Assembly (NCBI GenBank): GCA_900315095.1
Contig: OMXS01000005.1
Coordinates: 93,674 to 157,673 of the forward strand
Reading direction: 5' to 3'
DNA length: 64,000 bases
From: an uncultured Prevotellaceae bacterium
GTDB lineage: Bacteria > Bacteroidota > Bacteroidia > Bacteroidales > Bacteroidaceae
The notes under the pieces were generated by a model that was not told the origin of the DNA, ran no database searches, and saw only the letters and a list, made by a program, of their open reading frames with translations. A program made the position numbers and the translations under genes. Of the stretch, positions 7,247 through 16,926 are shown in pieces (positions within the stretch are counted from its first letter, which is position 1; every line of letters begins with the position of its first letter).

Positions 7247-10165
7247 TTAGAGGGTTACCTTTACACCAAGATTGTAGAAACGGGTCTGTGGAGCAGAGCC
7301 AATGCTCGTCTCCAACAACTTGCGCTCTTTTGCGATAGTGAGGAGGTCATTTCCGTTAATATAAACCGAGAGTTCCTTAACCCACTTGCCCTTGAACATT
7401 TCCTGAGGGAAGTCGTAGGTAAGTTGTACCTTGCGGAGATTGAAACGGTTGGTGCTGTAAATCCAGAATGTAGAAGGCGCAGCATCGTTTTGATTTGGAT
7501 CTGTGGTCAGACGTGGATGAGTGGCAACATCAGCCGTTTCTGGAGTCCAGCGTCCACGTGCATTAACAGAGTACTTAGCATCTCCACTCATATAATAGTA
7601 ACTGTTGCCATTATTCTTCATTCCGTTGGCACCGAACTGGCCATTGCCAACTACGAAGAGGGTGAAGTTATCATACTTAAGAGTAAGGTTCACACCCATT
7701 GTGAAAGGAGAACCGTATGTACCCCACTTGCCAATGACAACCTGGTCTTTGTTGTTGATGATGCCGTCACCGTTAACATCTGCGTACTTCAAATCGCCAG
7801 GACGTATTGTACCGCCGACAGACGGCTTAGGCAAGTCTGACTTAACACCAATAATCTTTCCTGTCTCCGGGTTGTAGTCAAAGTCGTCTTGAGTATAGAA
7901 GCCCAGGCACTGGTAGCCGCGCATAGCATCGATAGGCTGTCCCTCAACACGCTGATTTTCAAATTCAACCAGTTCGTCATACTTCTTATAGTTTGTCTTG
8001 AGATATGTGCCGACAACTCCGAGTTCAGCATAGACCTGACCAAACTGCTTACGTGCAGTAATGCTGAAGTCAAGACCCTTGCGGTTCTGAATGTTATTGT
8101 TTATTGTCGGTTTAAATGTACCTTGACTAAGACCTCCTGACAAATATGATGGGAATGTGGTCGGATTCTGGATGATAAGACCTGACATATCTGTATTGAA
8201 GAATGAGATGTCTGCACTAATCATCTTGTTGAAGAACGAGCCACGAAGGTTTACTGAGAACTCCTTGCGATGAACAAAGCCGAGGGCAGGGTTAACACCC
8301 GATTTCGAGTAAGTAGAGGAGGTTGTCCTTGACCCGTCATTCCATGAATAACCCGGACCATCATTAGCCCACTCTGAAACATAGAGGTAGTGATTTTTGT
8401 CATAATCATCACTCATATATACATCCATATCCTCGTTCAGGTTGCTGTATGATGCACTAAGCATCAGATCGTCAACAAAACTCCCCTTCATGAAGTCTTC
8501 CTTAGCCATGTTCCAGCCGAGTGTGAAAGAGTGTGAGAGGGCCTCGCGGTTTCCCTTAGGAAGGCGTGCAGAATGAACACCTGCAAACGAAACCTCTGCA
8601 AAGTAGCGCTTCATGAAGTCATAACCTACCTGCAGACCCAAGTTGGCGTTAGCATAACGATGGTACTGACCACTGGTAGTAGTCGTGAACATGTTTGCGA
8701 GCAGCATACCAGTAACGTGATGCTTGCCAGCGAAGATATTGTCATAGTCAAAATGTCCGTTCCAACTAATGGTCTGGCGATACTTTGAGTCTGACATGGT
8801 CATAGTACCTGTCACAATTTCATCGCCCTGCTGAGTAAGTGCTACGATAGCATCCTGAGAATTATAGTTACTCCAAGTAGGAATAAACACTGCGTACTTG
8901 TTGTTATAGGAAAGGCTGTAGTTGGCGGCATAGTCGATAGAGAACAATGTCTTAAATGACAAGCCCTTCACCAAATTGTTCATATCATAGATGATACCTG
9001 CATCAAACTGGAACTGACGACTAACGTCGCGTGTCTTACCGCCGAAATAGCAGTCAGCAATAGCATTAGACTGTGTTGTCTTTGTACCGCCAGGGAAAAA
9101 CTTTCCATCGAGAAGGTTGAGCGACTTGCCAAGGATTGAAAGAGCCTTGCTGCCATTGGGGTCAACCATTGAAAGAGGAAGCAGCGGCGCAGCGTTCTCT
9201 GGGAAATTGGGACGCATAGTTGCCGCCTCACCCCAAAAATTGCCCTTGTTCTTATGTGCATTGTAGAAGGTTGCACTGGCATTAGCATATCCCTTGACAA
9301 CCCTATTTACAACGAGATCCACATTTCCACGTACGCTGAAACGGTCGGTGTAGTTATCCTTTGCTGGACCGAAGTTGATGAGGTCCTCAAAGCGATAGTA
9401 GTTAATGTTCGTATAGAAGTGTGCACGCTGTCCGCCACCCTGTATCTCCACCGTTGCATCAGAGCGATTATATACCTTACGTACATAGTCGTCTGAATAG
9501 TAGTTTACGTTCGGATAACGATAAGGATTAAGACCAACGGCATGGTTATAGATGTCCATCTGGCTGTATCTTAGATCCTTACCGTCATTGAGACGTGCCT
9601 CGTTGTAGAGTGTCATATACTCTGCAGAACCGAGATACTCGGGGAACTCTTTTGCTACATGGAAGCCAGTGTTGGCATTTACATTAATCTGAAGTCCGTC
9701 AACCTTGCCACGTTTGGTGGTGATGAGGATAGCGCCCTTTGCACCTTTGGCACCATAGAGAATCACTGCTTGTGCACCCTTAAGGAAAGTGATTTGCTCA
9801 ATCTCAGAAGGGAGCACGTTGTTTGACGGACGCTTCACACCGTCGATTATAACGAGGGGAAGATTGCCGTTGTCATTGGTGTCAAGACGGTCGTTGTCCA
9901 TACCCCAAAGATTGTTGCCGTTCCATCCTCCAACAAGTGCATACATGTCTTCAAGGCTGCTCATCGTGTAATCCTTCTTCGACAACTCTTCCATGTCAAC
10001 ATAGGAGATGCCTCCGAGAAGATGTTCGGCATCCTTCTCGCCGAAAGCAACATGTACTTTCTTTTTTACCACGAGAGAGTCACCCTCATCAACAGTCTGT
10101 GCATTGACTGTCAGCGACGATGCCATCATGGCAAAGAGAAATATGTTTGTTTTTATATTCTTCAT
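7247..10165 (-). CDS. SusC-like TonB-dependent transporter lacking the CarboxypepD_reg domain (second pair)
   Basis: This is a TonB-dependent receptor of the SusC/RagA family, 972 aa from the ATG at 10165 (signal MKNIKTNIFLFAMMASSLTVNAQ). The plug carries the typical PLVIIDGVKR and GAKGAKGAILITTKRG motifs and the barrel ends in YNLGVKVTL. Unlike most SusC proteins it has no N-terminal beta-sandwich (CarboxypepD_reg) before the plug; only about 60 residues separate the signal peptide from it. It sits 21-38 nt after a SusD gene and before another, giving the tandem CDCD arrangement of xylan loci. It should import oligosaccharides together with the SusD at 5373-7205. Confidence 0.93.
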   Translation of the reverse strand: MKNIKTNIFLFAMMASSLTVNAQTVDEGDSLVVKKKVHVAFGEKDAEHLLGGISYVDMEELSKKDYTMSSLEDMYALVGGWNGNNLWGMDNDRLDTNDNGNLPLVIIDGVKRPSNNVLPSEIEQITFLKGAQAVILYGAKGAKGAILITTKRGKVDGLQINVNANTGFHVAKEFPEYLGSAEYMTLYNEARLNDGKDLRYSQMDIYNHAVGLNPYRYPNVNYYSDDYVRKVYNRSDATVEIQGGGQRAHFYTNINYYRFEDLINFGPAKDNYTDRFSVRGNVDLVVNRVVKGYANASATFYNAHKNKGNFWGEAATMRPNFPENAAPLLPLSMVDPNGSKALSILGKSLNLLDGKFFPGGTKTTQSNAIADCYFGGKTRDVSRQFQFDAGIIYDMNNLVKGLSFKTLFSIDYAANYSLSYNNKYAVFIPTWSNYNSQDAIVALTQQGDEIVTGTMTMSDSKYRQTISWNGHFDYDNIFAGKHHVTGMLLANMFTTTTSGQYHRYANANLGLQVGYDFMKRYFAEVSFAGVHSARLPKGNREALSHSFTLGWNMAKEDFMKGSFVDDLMLSASYSNLNEDMDVYMSDDYDKNHYLYVSEWANDGPGYSWNDGSRTTSSTYSKSGVNPALGFVHRKEFSVNLRGSFFNKMISADISFFNTDMSGLIIQNPTTFPSYLSGGLSQGTFKPTINNNIQNRKGLDFSITARKQFGQVYAELGVVGTYLKTNYKKYDELVEFENQRVEGQPIDAMRGYQCLGFYTQDDFDYNPETGKIIGVKSDLPKPSVGGTIRPGDLKYADVNGDGIINNKDQVVIGKWGTYGSPFTMGVNLTLKYDNFTLFVVGNGQFGANGMKNNGNSYYYMSGDAKYSVNARGRWTPETADVATHPRLTTDPNQNDAAPSTFWIYSTNRFNLRKVQLTYDFPQEMFKGKWVKELSVYINGNDLLTIAKERKLLETSIGSAPQTRFYNLGVKVTL

Positions 10166-10170
10166 AAAAC

Positions 10171-10198
10171 TATCAATTATCAATTTTCAATTATTAAT
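10171..10198. repeat. TATCAAT-type heptamer repeat (4 copies)
   Basis: Units TATCAAT, TATCAAT, TTTCAAT and TATTAAT at 10171, 10178, 10185 and 10192 fill the gap before the SusC start. A TTG in the repeat opens the reading frame upstream of the true ATG. Confidence 0.8.
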
Positions 10199-10203
10199 TG
10201 CGT

Positions 10204-12228
10204 TTACCATCCTGGATTTTGCTTATATTCTCCGAAGAGATAAACATCCTTGTCAGGAAGCGGGAACCAGTAGTGCTTTGTCTCCAGACGACGGGTTATC
10301 AAATCTTCCCTATGGAAGTTGCCAACCTTAGCGTCCTTTGGATCATGGCTCTTGAACCAGTCATCAGTCTCAAGACGCTCGAACTCATGAGAGTATTTCA
10401 CAGTGTAAGGAGGCTCGGTGAGGAGAAGCCAGCGCTGAAGGTCGCACCAGCGGAAGCCCTCGAAAGACAACTCTACAGCACGCTCACGACGTATCTCGTC
10501 CATAAAGTGTTCTCTCGTATCGCGGAGGTTGGCGGGCACGTGCTCCATTGGATAATCGGTAGAGTTTACGCGGTCGCGAAGCGCGTTGATAGCGTCAATT
10601 GCAGAGTACGACATACAATAATCTTTTGCACTAAGGTCTGCTGTACCTTTTGCAATAGCAGTCCTTGCTTCCGCATACATAAGATAAACATCAGCAAGAC
10701 GCATATAAGGGAGATATGTGTGGAGAGGGGCTCCGCCACCCCATGCATCATACCATCTGTCTCCTTCGTTGCACTGGTGAGGAACGAGTTTCTGAATGAA
10801 ATAACCCGTGCTACTTCCCTTGTCAACAAAGCGCATAGCGCCATCAGAGTATAAAGTACAATACTCATGTTTCTTTTGTTCTGCTGTCAAAATTTCTGTA
10901 TTGAGAACATAGTGGAAACCGTCGAAGACAATGTCGTGATAGAAACGCGGGTCACGGTTCTTGTATGGATGTTCAGGATCCCAACCAGACAGCGGGTTCA
11001 GCACCAACTCTCCGTTTCGCACGAGATAGATAGGCTGTCCGTTAGCCATACCGTACTGGTCGATCAGGTTGGCTGTTGGATGATGAATGATATTATCATG
11101 AGCAACAACTCCTGCAACCTTAGGACCAAAGAGTTTCGTACAGTTCCAGTTAGAGGTGTTTCCGTCCGGCGAGAGACCGCGGAAAATTGCCTCGCAAGTA
11201 CCTGGTAGTTTCCAGTCCTGATTGTATGTATAGAAGATGTCCGAATAGTTTGTATCGGATTTATCATCTTTTGTATGGTTATAAATGTCAGAATACTTAT
11301 ATTCTGCAAGTTTATAACTCACCTGTCCTCCCTTGACCATATCAAGTGCCTTGCCGAGAACCTCTGCAGCCTTCTTACAGTATGTCTCGTCATAATCGTA
11401 TGTCTTGCCGTTGCTGCTTGCGCCGAGGAGTTGTGCTACACCACCGTTCTTGGTTTTCTCAAACTCTTTCATGAGTGGCGAACCAGCCCAAAGATAGCAC
11501 TTGCCAAGGTAGCAGAGCGCCATGAACTTATTGATGCGCAGGTCGTTCTTTCCAGAAGTCTGCATACCAGCAAGTTTTTCGTCCCAGCCCTGAGGGTCGT
11601 TAGGAAGAAGATCGGCAGCCCTTTCAAAGTCTTCTGCGCATCGGTCGGCACATTCCTGGAAAGAAAGGCGTGGTAACGCAGGAATATTTTCAGAGTCAAA
11701 AGTTTGGTCAATGTAAGGAAGACCGCCAAAGTAGCACATCAGCTCGAAATGCCACCAAGCACGGAAGAAGTACAACTGTCCGAGCAGCAGGTCACGCTCC
11801 TCGTCAGTACCTATGAGCGACTTGATTTGCTCAATACCCATATTACACTTACGAATGCAGTACCATGAGTTCGTCCACATTGAACTTCTCGCTCCATTCA
11901 GCCAAAACTGGCCGTTGTTCCACCAGTTACGATAGTTTCCAAGATCCACCTGATGATCCATGTGTGCGTAACCTTCCGGGTTGTGAACAGCATCATCACC
12001 AAGATTCCATGAAGTACAATAGTTGATTTTTTCCTTGTCAGGAATCAGACTATATATTTCCTCAATATATCCCTGGAAGTTACGGTAGTTCTTGAATGCC
12101 TCATCCTCAGACACGATAGCCTCGGGATCTTTGTCAAGCCAATCGGTACATGAAGTGAGGGAAGCACTTGCAGCCAATAGGAGCATCGAACCACACAAAA
12201 GGGATTTGATGTTAATATAATATTTCAT
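10204..12228 (-). CDS. SusD-like nutrient-binding outer-membrane lipoprotein (first pair)
   Basis: It is a RagB/SusD-family protein of 674 aa with a lipoprotein signal (MKYYINIKSLLCGSMLL, lipobox SLTSC). I use the ATG at 12228. SusD features include the DKDPEAIVSEDEAFKN start, the GWDPEHPYKNRDPRFY segment and the C-terminal RRERAVELSFEGFRWCDLQRW motif. At 674 aa it is longer than typical SusD proteins (about 520-600 aa). It starts 16 nt after the stop of the first SusC and forms the first transporter pair (XusA/XusB position). Confidence 0.92.
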   Translation of the reverse strand: MKYYINIKSLLCGSMLLLAASASLTSCTDWLDKDPEAIVSEDEAFKNYRNFQGYIEEIYSLIPDKEKINYCTSWNLGDDAVHNPEGYAHMDHQVDLGNYRNWWNNGQFWLNGARSSMWTNSWYCIRKCNMGIEQIKSLIGTDEERDLLLGQLYFFRAWWHFELMCYFGGLPYIDQTFDSENIPALPRLSFQECADRCAEDFERAADLLPNDPQGWDEKLAGMQTSGKNDLRINKFMALCYLGKCYLWAGSPLMKEFEKTKNGGVAQLLGASSNGKTYDYDETYCKKAAEVLGKALDMVKGGQVSYKLAEYKYSDIYNHTKDDKSDTNYSDIFYTYNQDWKLPGTCEAIFRGLSPDGNTSNWNCTKLFGPKVAGVVAHDNIIHHPTANLIDQYGMANGQPIYLVRNGELVLNPLSGWDPEHPYKNRDPRFYHDIVFDGFHYVLNTEILTAEQKKHEYCTLYSDGAMRFVDKGSSTGYFIQKLVPHQCNEGDRWYDAWGGGAPLHTYLPYMRLADVYLMYAEARTAIAKGTADLSAKDYCMSYSAIDAINALRDRVNSTDYPMEHVPANLRDTREHFMDEIRRERAVELSFEGFRWCDLQRWLLLTEPPYTVKYSHEFERLETDDWFKSHDPKDAKVGNFHREDLITRRLETKHYWFPLPDKDVYLFGEYKQNPGW

Positions 12229-12243
12229 AATTATAATACACAA

Positions 12244-15200
12244 TTAAATATAAAGTTTTACTCCGAAATTATAACGTCTGACAGTTGGATAGGCACCGCC
12301 ACCGCCACCCCATCCGAAGTTACTCTCACGGTCGTCAGGCATCTTTGTAATAAGTAAAAGGTTATTACCATTCAGATAAATCTTAAGGCTTGAGAAACCA
12401 AGTTTCTTGATCCACCCCTTAGTCCAAGTGTAAGCGACTTCCACATTCTTTAGACGCAAATAAGAACCGTCAAAGAGGAACTGTGTACCGTCGTTGTAGG
12501 AAACCTGTGAGGCAAAGCGCGGAGGAACAACTTTTCCCGAACCATCTGCAGGATTCCACCAAGTTCCATTGTCAAATACAGTAAGGCGTTTATCTACGAA
12601 AGAAGCGAGGCCTACGTCACGTGTAACACCTGATGCACCATACCACTGTGCAAATATGCTGAATCCTTTCCATTCCCAACCGATTGTGGCATTGTAGGTG
12701 TGCTCTGGAGTGCCAGTGTATCCGTAAGGAGCTGGGTCGTTTGTCTCGTCCACTTTACCATCACCGTTGAAGTCAACAATGTAGTGGTCGCCGATAAGAA
12801 CTTGATCGTCGTTAGCATCACGTTCTGGCGCACTATAGAGTTCGTCGTATGTACGGATGAAACCATTGTCTATGAACGACGACATTTGTCCTTGAGAATA
12901 GCCTTCCGCCTTGCGGTAATTTGGAATCAAAGCTGGGTCATCTTTTTCTATAATTTTATTGTGTGCGTATGTATAGTTGGTGTTTGCCCAGAAACGCATG
13001 CCATTACTCAGCACTTTGTTGAAGCGAAGTTCAACTTCAAAACCAGTATTTCTAATCCTACCTTTGTTAACGTCTGGAGTCATTGCCGCTCCATAGTATG
13101 AAGGAACAGAACGGTTATTACCAGAAATGAAGATGTCTGAACGGTTATCACGGAACCAGTCGAAACTACCTGCAAACATACCGCCGAGGAATGCATAGTC
13201 GAAACCGATATTCATCTTTGTCACTTTTGCCCAACGCAAGTCAGGAGCAGCAACACCTGATTCCTTATAACCAGTGAATGGACTATCGGTATTGTCAATG
13301 GTAACTTTGTAAGGACCAACGACTGACCATTCTGTCATGTATGCAAAACGCTTACCTGCACTGTCGTCACCAATCTGACCGATAGAACCACGAATCTTGA
13401 ACATGTCAACAATGTGCTTGTCCTTGAGTTTTTTCATGAATTTCTCTTCAGAGAGCATCCAGCCGGCAGCACCTGAGCAGAAGAATGCAAAGCGGTAGTC
13501 GGGAGAGAATCTCTGAGAACCGTTATAAGCACCATTGAACTCTGCGAAGTATTTGCTATCGTAATCGTACGTGGTACGGAATACCCAGTCCTCACGACGC
13601 CACTCTAGGTCAGAGCCACTTGCATTGATACGGCGCTTCCAGTTACCCATGGCTGTCACATTATGTTTTCCAAGCTGACGCCCCCAGAAGAGTTGGAGCG
13701 ACATTTCGGTTGCACGATATGTAGAAGTTACTTTACCTTGTTCAGGTCTCCACTCAAGTTTTTCATAGAAATCGAAACCTGTATTTGCATCAACTGTACA
13801 ATTTTGACTCGGTAGGAACTCTCCATCCTCAGGAACGATAAGCGCTTCCTTTGCTTGATGCGTGTCATAAATACCACGCTCTCCTTCATTGAACTGATTG
13901 TCCCAAGAAATGGTACCGCGTGCTACAAGTCCCTTAGTAACAAAGTCGAGATTCTGCTCAAGCGCAAAGTCTGTGAATACACGCGTAATGGTATTCAGCG
14001 AATAACCTGACGTTGCAATGCTCTTAGGAGAGTTCACGACATTGGAAGCCTGGGCATAACCCCAAGAACCATCTGAGAACTGTACAGGGAAAATGTTTGG
14101 AGCCATACCATAGGCACCTGCCCAATTCTGCTGTTGGAAGAACTCACCATCATTACCCCAATAATAATGTGGAGTTTTTTGCTGGGCATTGGAACCCGCA
14201 AGGTTCACCTTGAACTGAGTTGTCTTAGTGATTTGGAAGTCCAAGTTAGAACGAACGTTCAGACGATTGTATGAATAACCGCCCTCATAACCCTGATGGT
14301 TATCCCAAATCCTAGTCATATCACCTTCGTTCTGGAAGTCGAAAGCCACGAAGTACTTCACGAAACTTGTACCACCAGAGAAGTTTATATATGTATTATA
14401 TGACAAAGCTGTGGTTTTGAACATCTCTTTCTGCCAATCCACGTTAGGATAACGCTCTGCCTGACTATAGTCGCCAAGGTAGTTGCCATCAGCATTATAG
14501 TTTGACCTAACTGTATAGTCCTGATTGCGGAAGAGATTAACGAAGGTCTGTGGACGGTAATAACTCCAAGAAGCAGCACCCGTAGGAAGCGCAAGCTCGT
14601 GCTCGATGGCCTGATTACGCAGCATATAGCCGTCGTAAGAGTCGTACTTGCGAGGGAGTTTTGACACCGCCTTCAACGTAGCGTTGAAGCCGACATCGAT
14701 TCTCGCCTTACCTTCCACACCACGCTTGGTGGTGATAAGGATAACGCCGTTAGCACCCTCCACACCGTAAACGGCTGTAGCGGATGCGTCCTTCAACACT
14801 GACACTGTTGCGACAGACGTGATGTCGACAGATTTGATTTCACGCTTCACACCATCGACGAGGATAAGAGGCTGGGCATCTTGGTTCCATGCAGCAGCGC
14901 CACGAATGTAGATACGTGGGTCTTCTTCACCAGGCTGACCTGTAGAAGCGATGGTCGCGATACCAGGGAGGTTACCGGTAAGTGCCGCACCGACACTACC
15001 AATACCTGCCGAACGCTCAAGAACCTCACCTGTCGTCTGTGTGATAGCACCCACGACAGAGGCTTTCTTCTGCTGACCGAAACCGACAACAACCACCTCG
15101 TTGAGTTGGTTATTGTCTTCACTCATCACAATCTTAAGCGTGCGCTGTCTGCCTACAGTAACCTCTTCGGCGTTCATACCAACGTATGTCACCTGGATTA

Positions 15201-15429
15201 CTGATCGCTCACTAGGAACGGTGATGTGGAAGTTTCCGTCGAAGTCGGTCACTGTACCAACGCCCTTCTGTCCCTTCACCGTCACCGTAGCGCCAATGAT
15301 GCTTTCGCCCGCTTCGTCTGTTACCTGTCCGCTGACAGCAATGCCTTGCGCATATGCACCAAGTGCACAACAAAGCAACAACGCCAACGTAGGAACGAAT
15401 CGTTTGAATAGGTTGTTAAATGTTTCCAT
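12244..15429 (-). CDS. SusC-like TonB-dependent transporter (first pair, operon head)
   Basis: This is a full-length SusC-family transporter of 1061 aa with the signal METFNNLFKRFVPTLALLL and start at 15429. A CarboxypepD_reg beta-sandwich spans roughly residues 30-105 (GQVTDEAGESIIGATV). It is followed by a TonB-box-like EVVVVGFG segment, a plug with ILVDGVKREIKS and GANGVILITTKRG, and a barrel ending in YNFGVKLYI. It is the first gene of the leftward operon and has a good promoter about 90 nt upstream. By analogy with xus and other CDCD loci it imports xylan-type oligosaccharides. The substrate is inferred from the neighbouring GH10-like and DUF5627 proteins. Confidence 0.93.
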   Translation of the reverse strand: METFNNLFKRFVPTLALLLCCALGAYAQGIAVSGQVTDEAGESIIGATVTVKGQKGVGTVTDFDGNFHITVPSERSVIQVTYVGMNAEEVTVGRQRTLKIVMSEDNNQLNEVVVVGFGQQKKASVVGAITQTTGEVLERSAGIGSVGAALTGNLPGIATIASTGQPGEEDPRIYIRGAAAWNQDAQPLILVDGVKREIKSVDITSVATVSVLKDASATAVYGVEGANGVILITTKRGVEGKARIDVGFNATLKAVSKLPRKYDSYDGYMLRNQAIEHELALPTGAASWSYYRPQTFVNLFRNQDYTVRSNYNADGNYLGDYSQAERYPNVDWQKEMFKTTALSYNTYINFSGGTSFVKYFVAFDFQNEGDMTRIWDNHQGYEGGYSYNRLNVRSNLDFQITKTTQFKVNLAGSNAQQKTPHYYWGNDGEFFQQQNWAGAYGMAPNIFPVQFSDGSWGYAQASNVVNSPKSIATSGYSLNTITRVFTDFALEQNLDFVTKGLVARGTISWDNQFNEGERGIYDTHQAKEALIVPEDGEFLPSQNCTVDANTGFDFYEKLEWRPEQGKVTSTYRATEMSLQLFWGRQLGKHNVTAMGNWKRRINASGSDLEWRREDWVFRTTYDYDSKYFAEFNGAYNGSQRFSPDYRFAFFCSGAAGWMLSEEKFMKKLKDKHIVDMFKIRGSIGQIGDDSAGKRFAYMTEWSVVGPYKVTIDNTDSPFTGYKESGVAAPDLRWAKVTKMNIGFDYAFLGGMFAGSFDWFRDNRSDIFISGNNRSVPSYYGAAMTPDVNKGRIRNTGFEVELRFNKVLSNGMRFWANTNYTYAHNKIIEKDDPALIPNYRKAEGYSQGQMSSFIDNGFIRTYDELYSAPERDANDDQVLIGDHYIVDFNGDGKVDETNDPAPYGYTGTPEHTYNATIGWEWKGFSIFAQWYGASGVTRDVGLASFVDKRLTVFDNGTWWNPADGSGKVVPPRFASQVSYNDGTQFLFDGSYLRLKNVEVAYTWTKGWIKKLGFSSLKIYLNGNNLLLITKMPDDRESNFGWGGGGGAYPTVRRYNFGVKLYI

Positions 15430-15821
15430 AAAGTTAATATTTATTTGTATTGTCATCTACATAATTTTTACGCTAGACATGGTAAAGAATGCTAGTGTTA
15501 CTATTACAAGGTTTTGCAAAGTTAAAAGGATTTAACTGATTGTCCAAATATTTTTGGTTAAAATCTTGGGGGTTTAGCCAAAATAAGAGACAAAAACAAA
15601 AAAATGCAACATGAAACAAAAAAACGCATACATAACGACTTCCAATAAAGACGTATTATTACACTTATTCCTTAATGCTACTATTATAAGACTCAGAAAG
15701 TACAATCATTCACATTTCACAACTACAAACATCCGCTAATGTCTGTTGAGAGTAATGAGAACACTTTCCGTACACAGTCATACATTTATGCATGTAACAT
15801 TCAACAAAGTGACTGGCGGCA
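15430..15821. other. Gene-free leader and promoter region of the xus-like operon
   Basis: This 392-nt AT-rich stretch separates the first SusC from the beta-propeller remnant. It holds the operon promoter at 15517-15547 and a leader of about 80 nt. The rest (about 15550-15821) shows no ORF, tRNA or clear hairpin that I can support. No operator can be assigned; the regulator gene for this operon is not in the window. Confidence 0.6.
15517..15547 (-). promoter_or_regulatory. Bacteroidota-type promoter of the xus-like operon
   Basis: On the minus strand the -7 box TAACTTTG (15517-15524) is preceded after exactly 20 nt by TTG (15545-15547). This matches the TTG/TTTG-N19-20-TAnnTTTG consensus. 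Transcription would start near 15511, giving an 80-nt leader before SusC. Confidence 0.75.
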
Positions 15822-16760
15822 TTATTTAAGACGCTCGTCACTCTCAATGCGGCGACTAATCTCACGGGAATCAAGACTGACGGCACGAGAGGTGAAGTCC
15901 GGGGTGTTATAAGAGTACATCAGGCGGCGATAGAATGTCTTGGGGTCGCGCTGTGGCAGCAGGAAAGGTTTGGTGACACGTCCCTTATCGTCAACAGATG
16001 CAAAATAAAGGCGGGTGTAAAGACCATCGTCGCGACGACTGGTAAAGAGGAACCAATGGCTGTTGGCACTCCAGTTGTGGAAACTCTCGGCACGCTTGCT
16101 GTTCACTTCATCGATGCTTCGTGTCTCGCCTGTCCTAAGGTAGAGCATCCACAGGTCGCTCTCCTCATGCCATATAGAGAAGTACCCATAGTTTGCTCGC
16201 GTGTACATTATATATTTACCATCATACGAGGGGCGTGGCCATGTGACGCTCTTTTCCTCCTGTGAGGCACGAACGAGAGTGTCCACAGTCTCGCCTATCT
16301 TACCTGTCTTTTCGTCAAAAGCCACACGGCAGAGGTCATATCGTTCCTTGTCGTAGTCGGTGGGATATACTTGACGCTTGGCTGTAATGAAGTAGAGCCA
16401 CTTGCCGTCGGGCGAGAACACCGGACAGTTCTCAGCCCAATATTTTTTCATTATCAGAGTGTCGCTCAGCGTCTGGTTTGTCTGTGTATCATATACGAAG
16501 ACATCCGATGAGGAGTCGTAAACTTCGATGCGCTTATTGCTCGCCATATGGAACATCTGCGATGTCTTATTTGTGGAGAAGGCGCAGTAACGGCCACCTG
16601 GATGCCAGTAGGGATATACCATCGAACCACCAAGCACTTCGTTCTTCGCCTTCAGAAGCACTTCCTTGCCATCGCGGTGGATTATCGTTGCCCCGTGCTC
16701 GCCACGCGCATGGAACACATACTGGTCGGGATTTGTGCGGTTGAGCCATGGTGCAACCAC
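15822..16760 (-). pseudogene. N-terminally truncated beta-propeller (PD40/TolB-like) remnant
   Basis: This 312-aa frame opens only from a GTG and lacks the signal peptide and about 200 N-terminal residues of its paralogs at 19696 and 22742. Upstream of the GTG the frame reads S-H-A-S-N directly after a TAG. That point aligns with the CxxCH region of the paralogs, so the Cys is gone and the 5' half is missing. The remaining part has the PD40 repeats (YPYWHPGGRY, PVFSPDGKWLYF) and the conserved SVTWPRPSYDGKYIMYT and LFTSRRDDGLYTR motifs, very close to the chimera at 18806. It appears to be a decayed copy of the propeller gene; translation as a cytoplasmic fragment cannot be excluded. Confidence 0.75.
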
Positions 16761-16841
16761 GTTCGTTTCCCGTCCCGAGGAGTTGCTGGCATGGGACTAA
16801 ACGCAAATGAGTGTGTATAATACGTTTTTACTTCCTAAAAC

Positions 16842-16872
16842 TTGCAGCATTCAGTAAATTGTCGTACCTTTG
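16842..16872 (+). promoter_or_regulatory. Promoter of the secreted esterase gene
   Basis: TTG at 16842-16844, a 20-nt spacer and TACCTTTG at 16865-16872 match the Bacteroidota housekeeping consensus. The predicted start near 16879 leaves a leader of about 48 nt before the ATG at 16927. Confidence 0.75.
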
Positions 16873-16926
16873 CGTACCCTTATATATAATAATGTATTAC
16901 AAGCATAAATAATAACTACAACAAAT

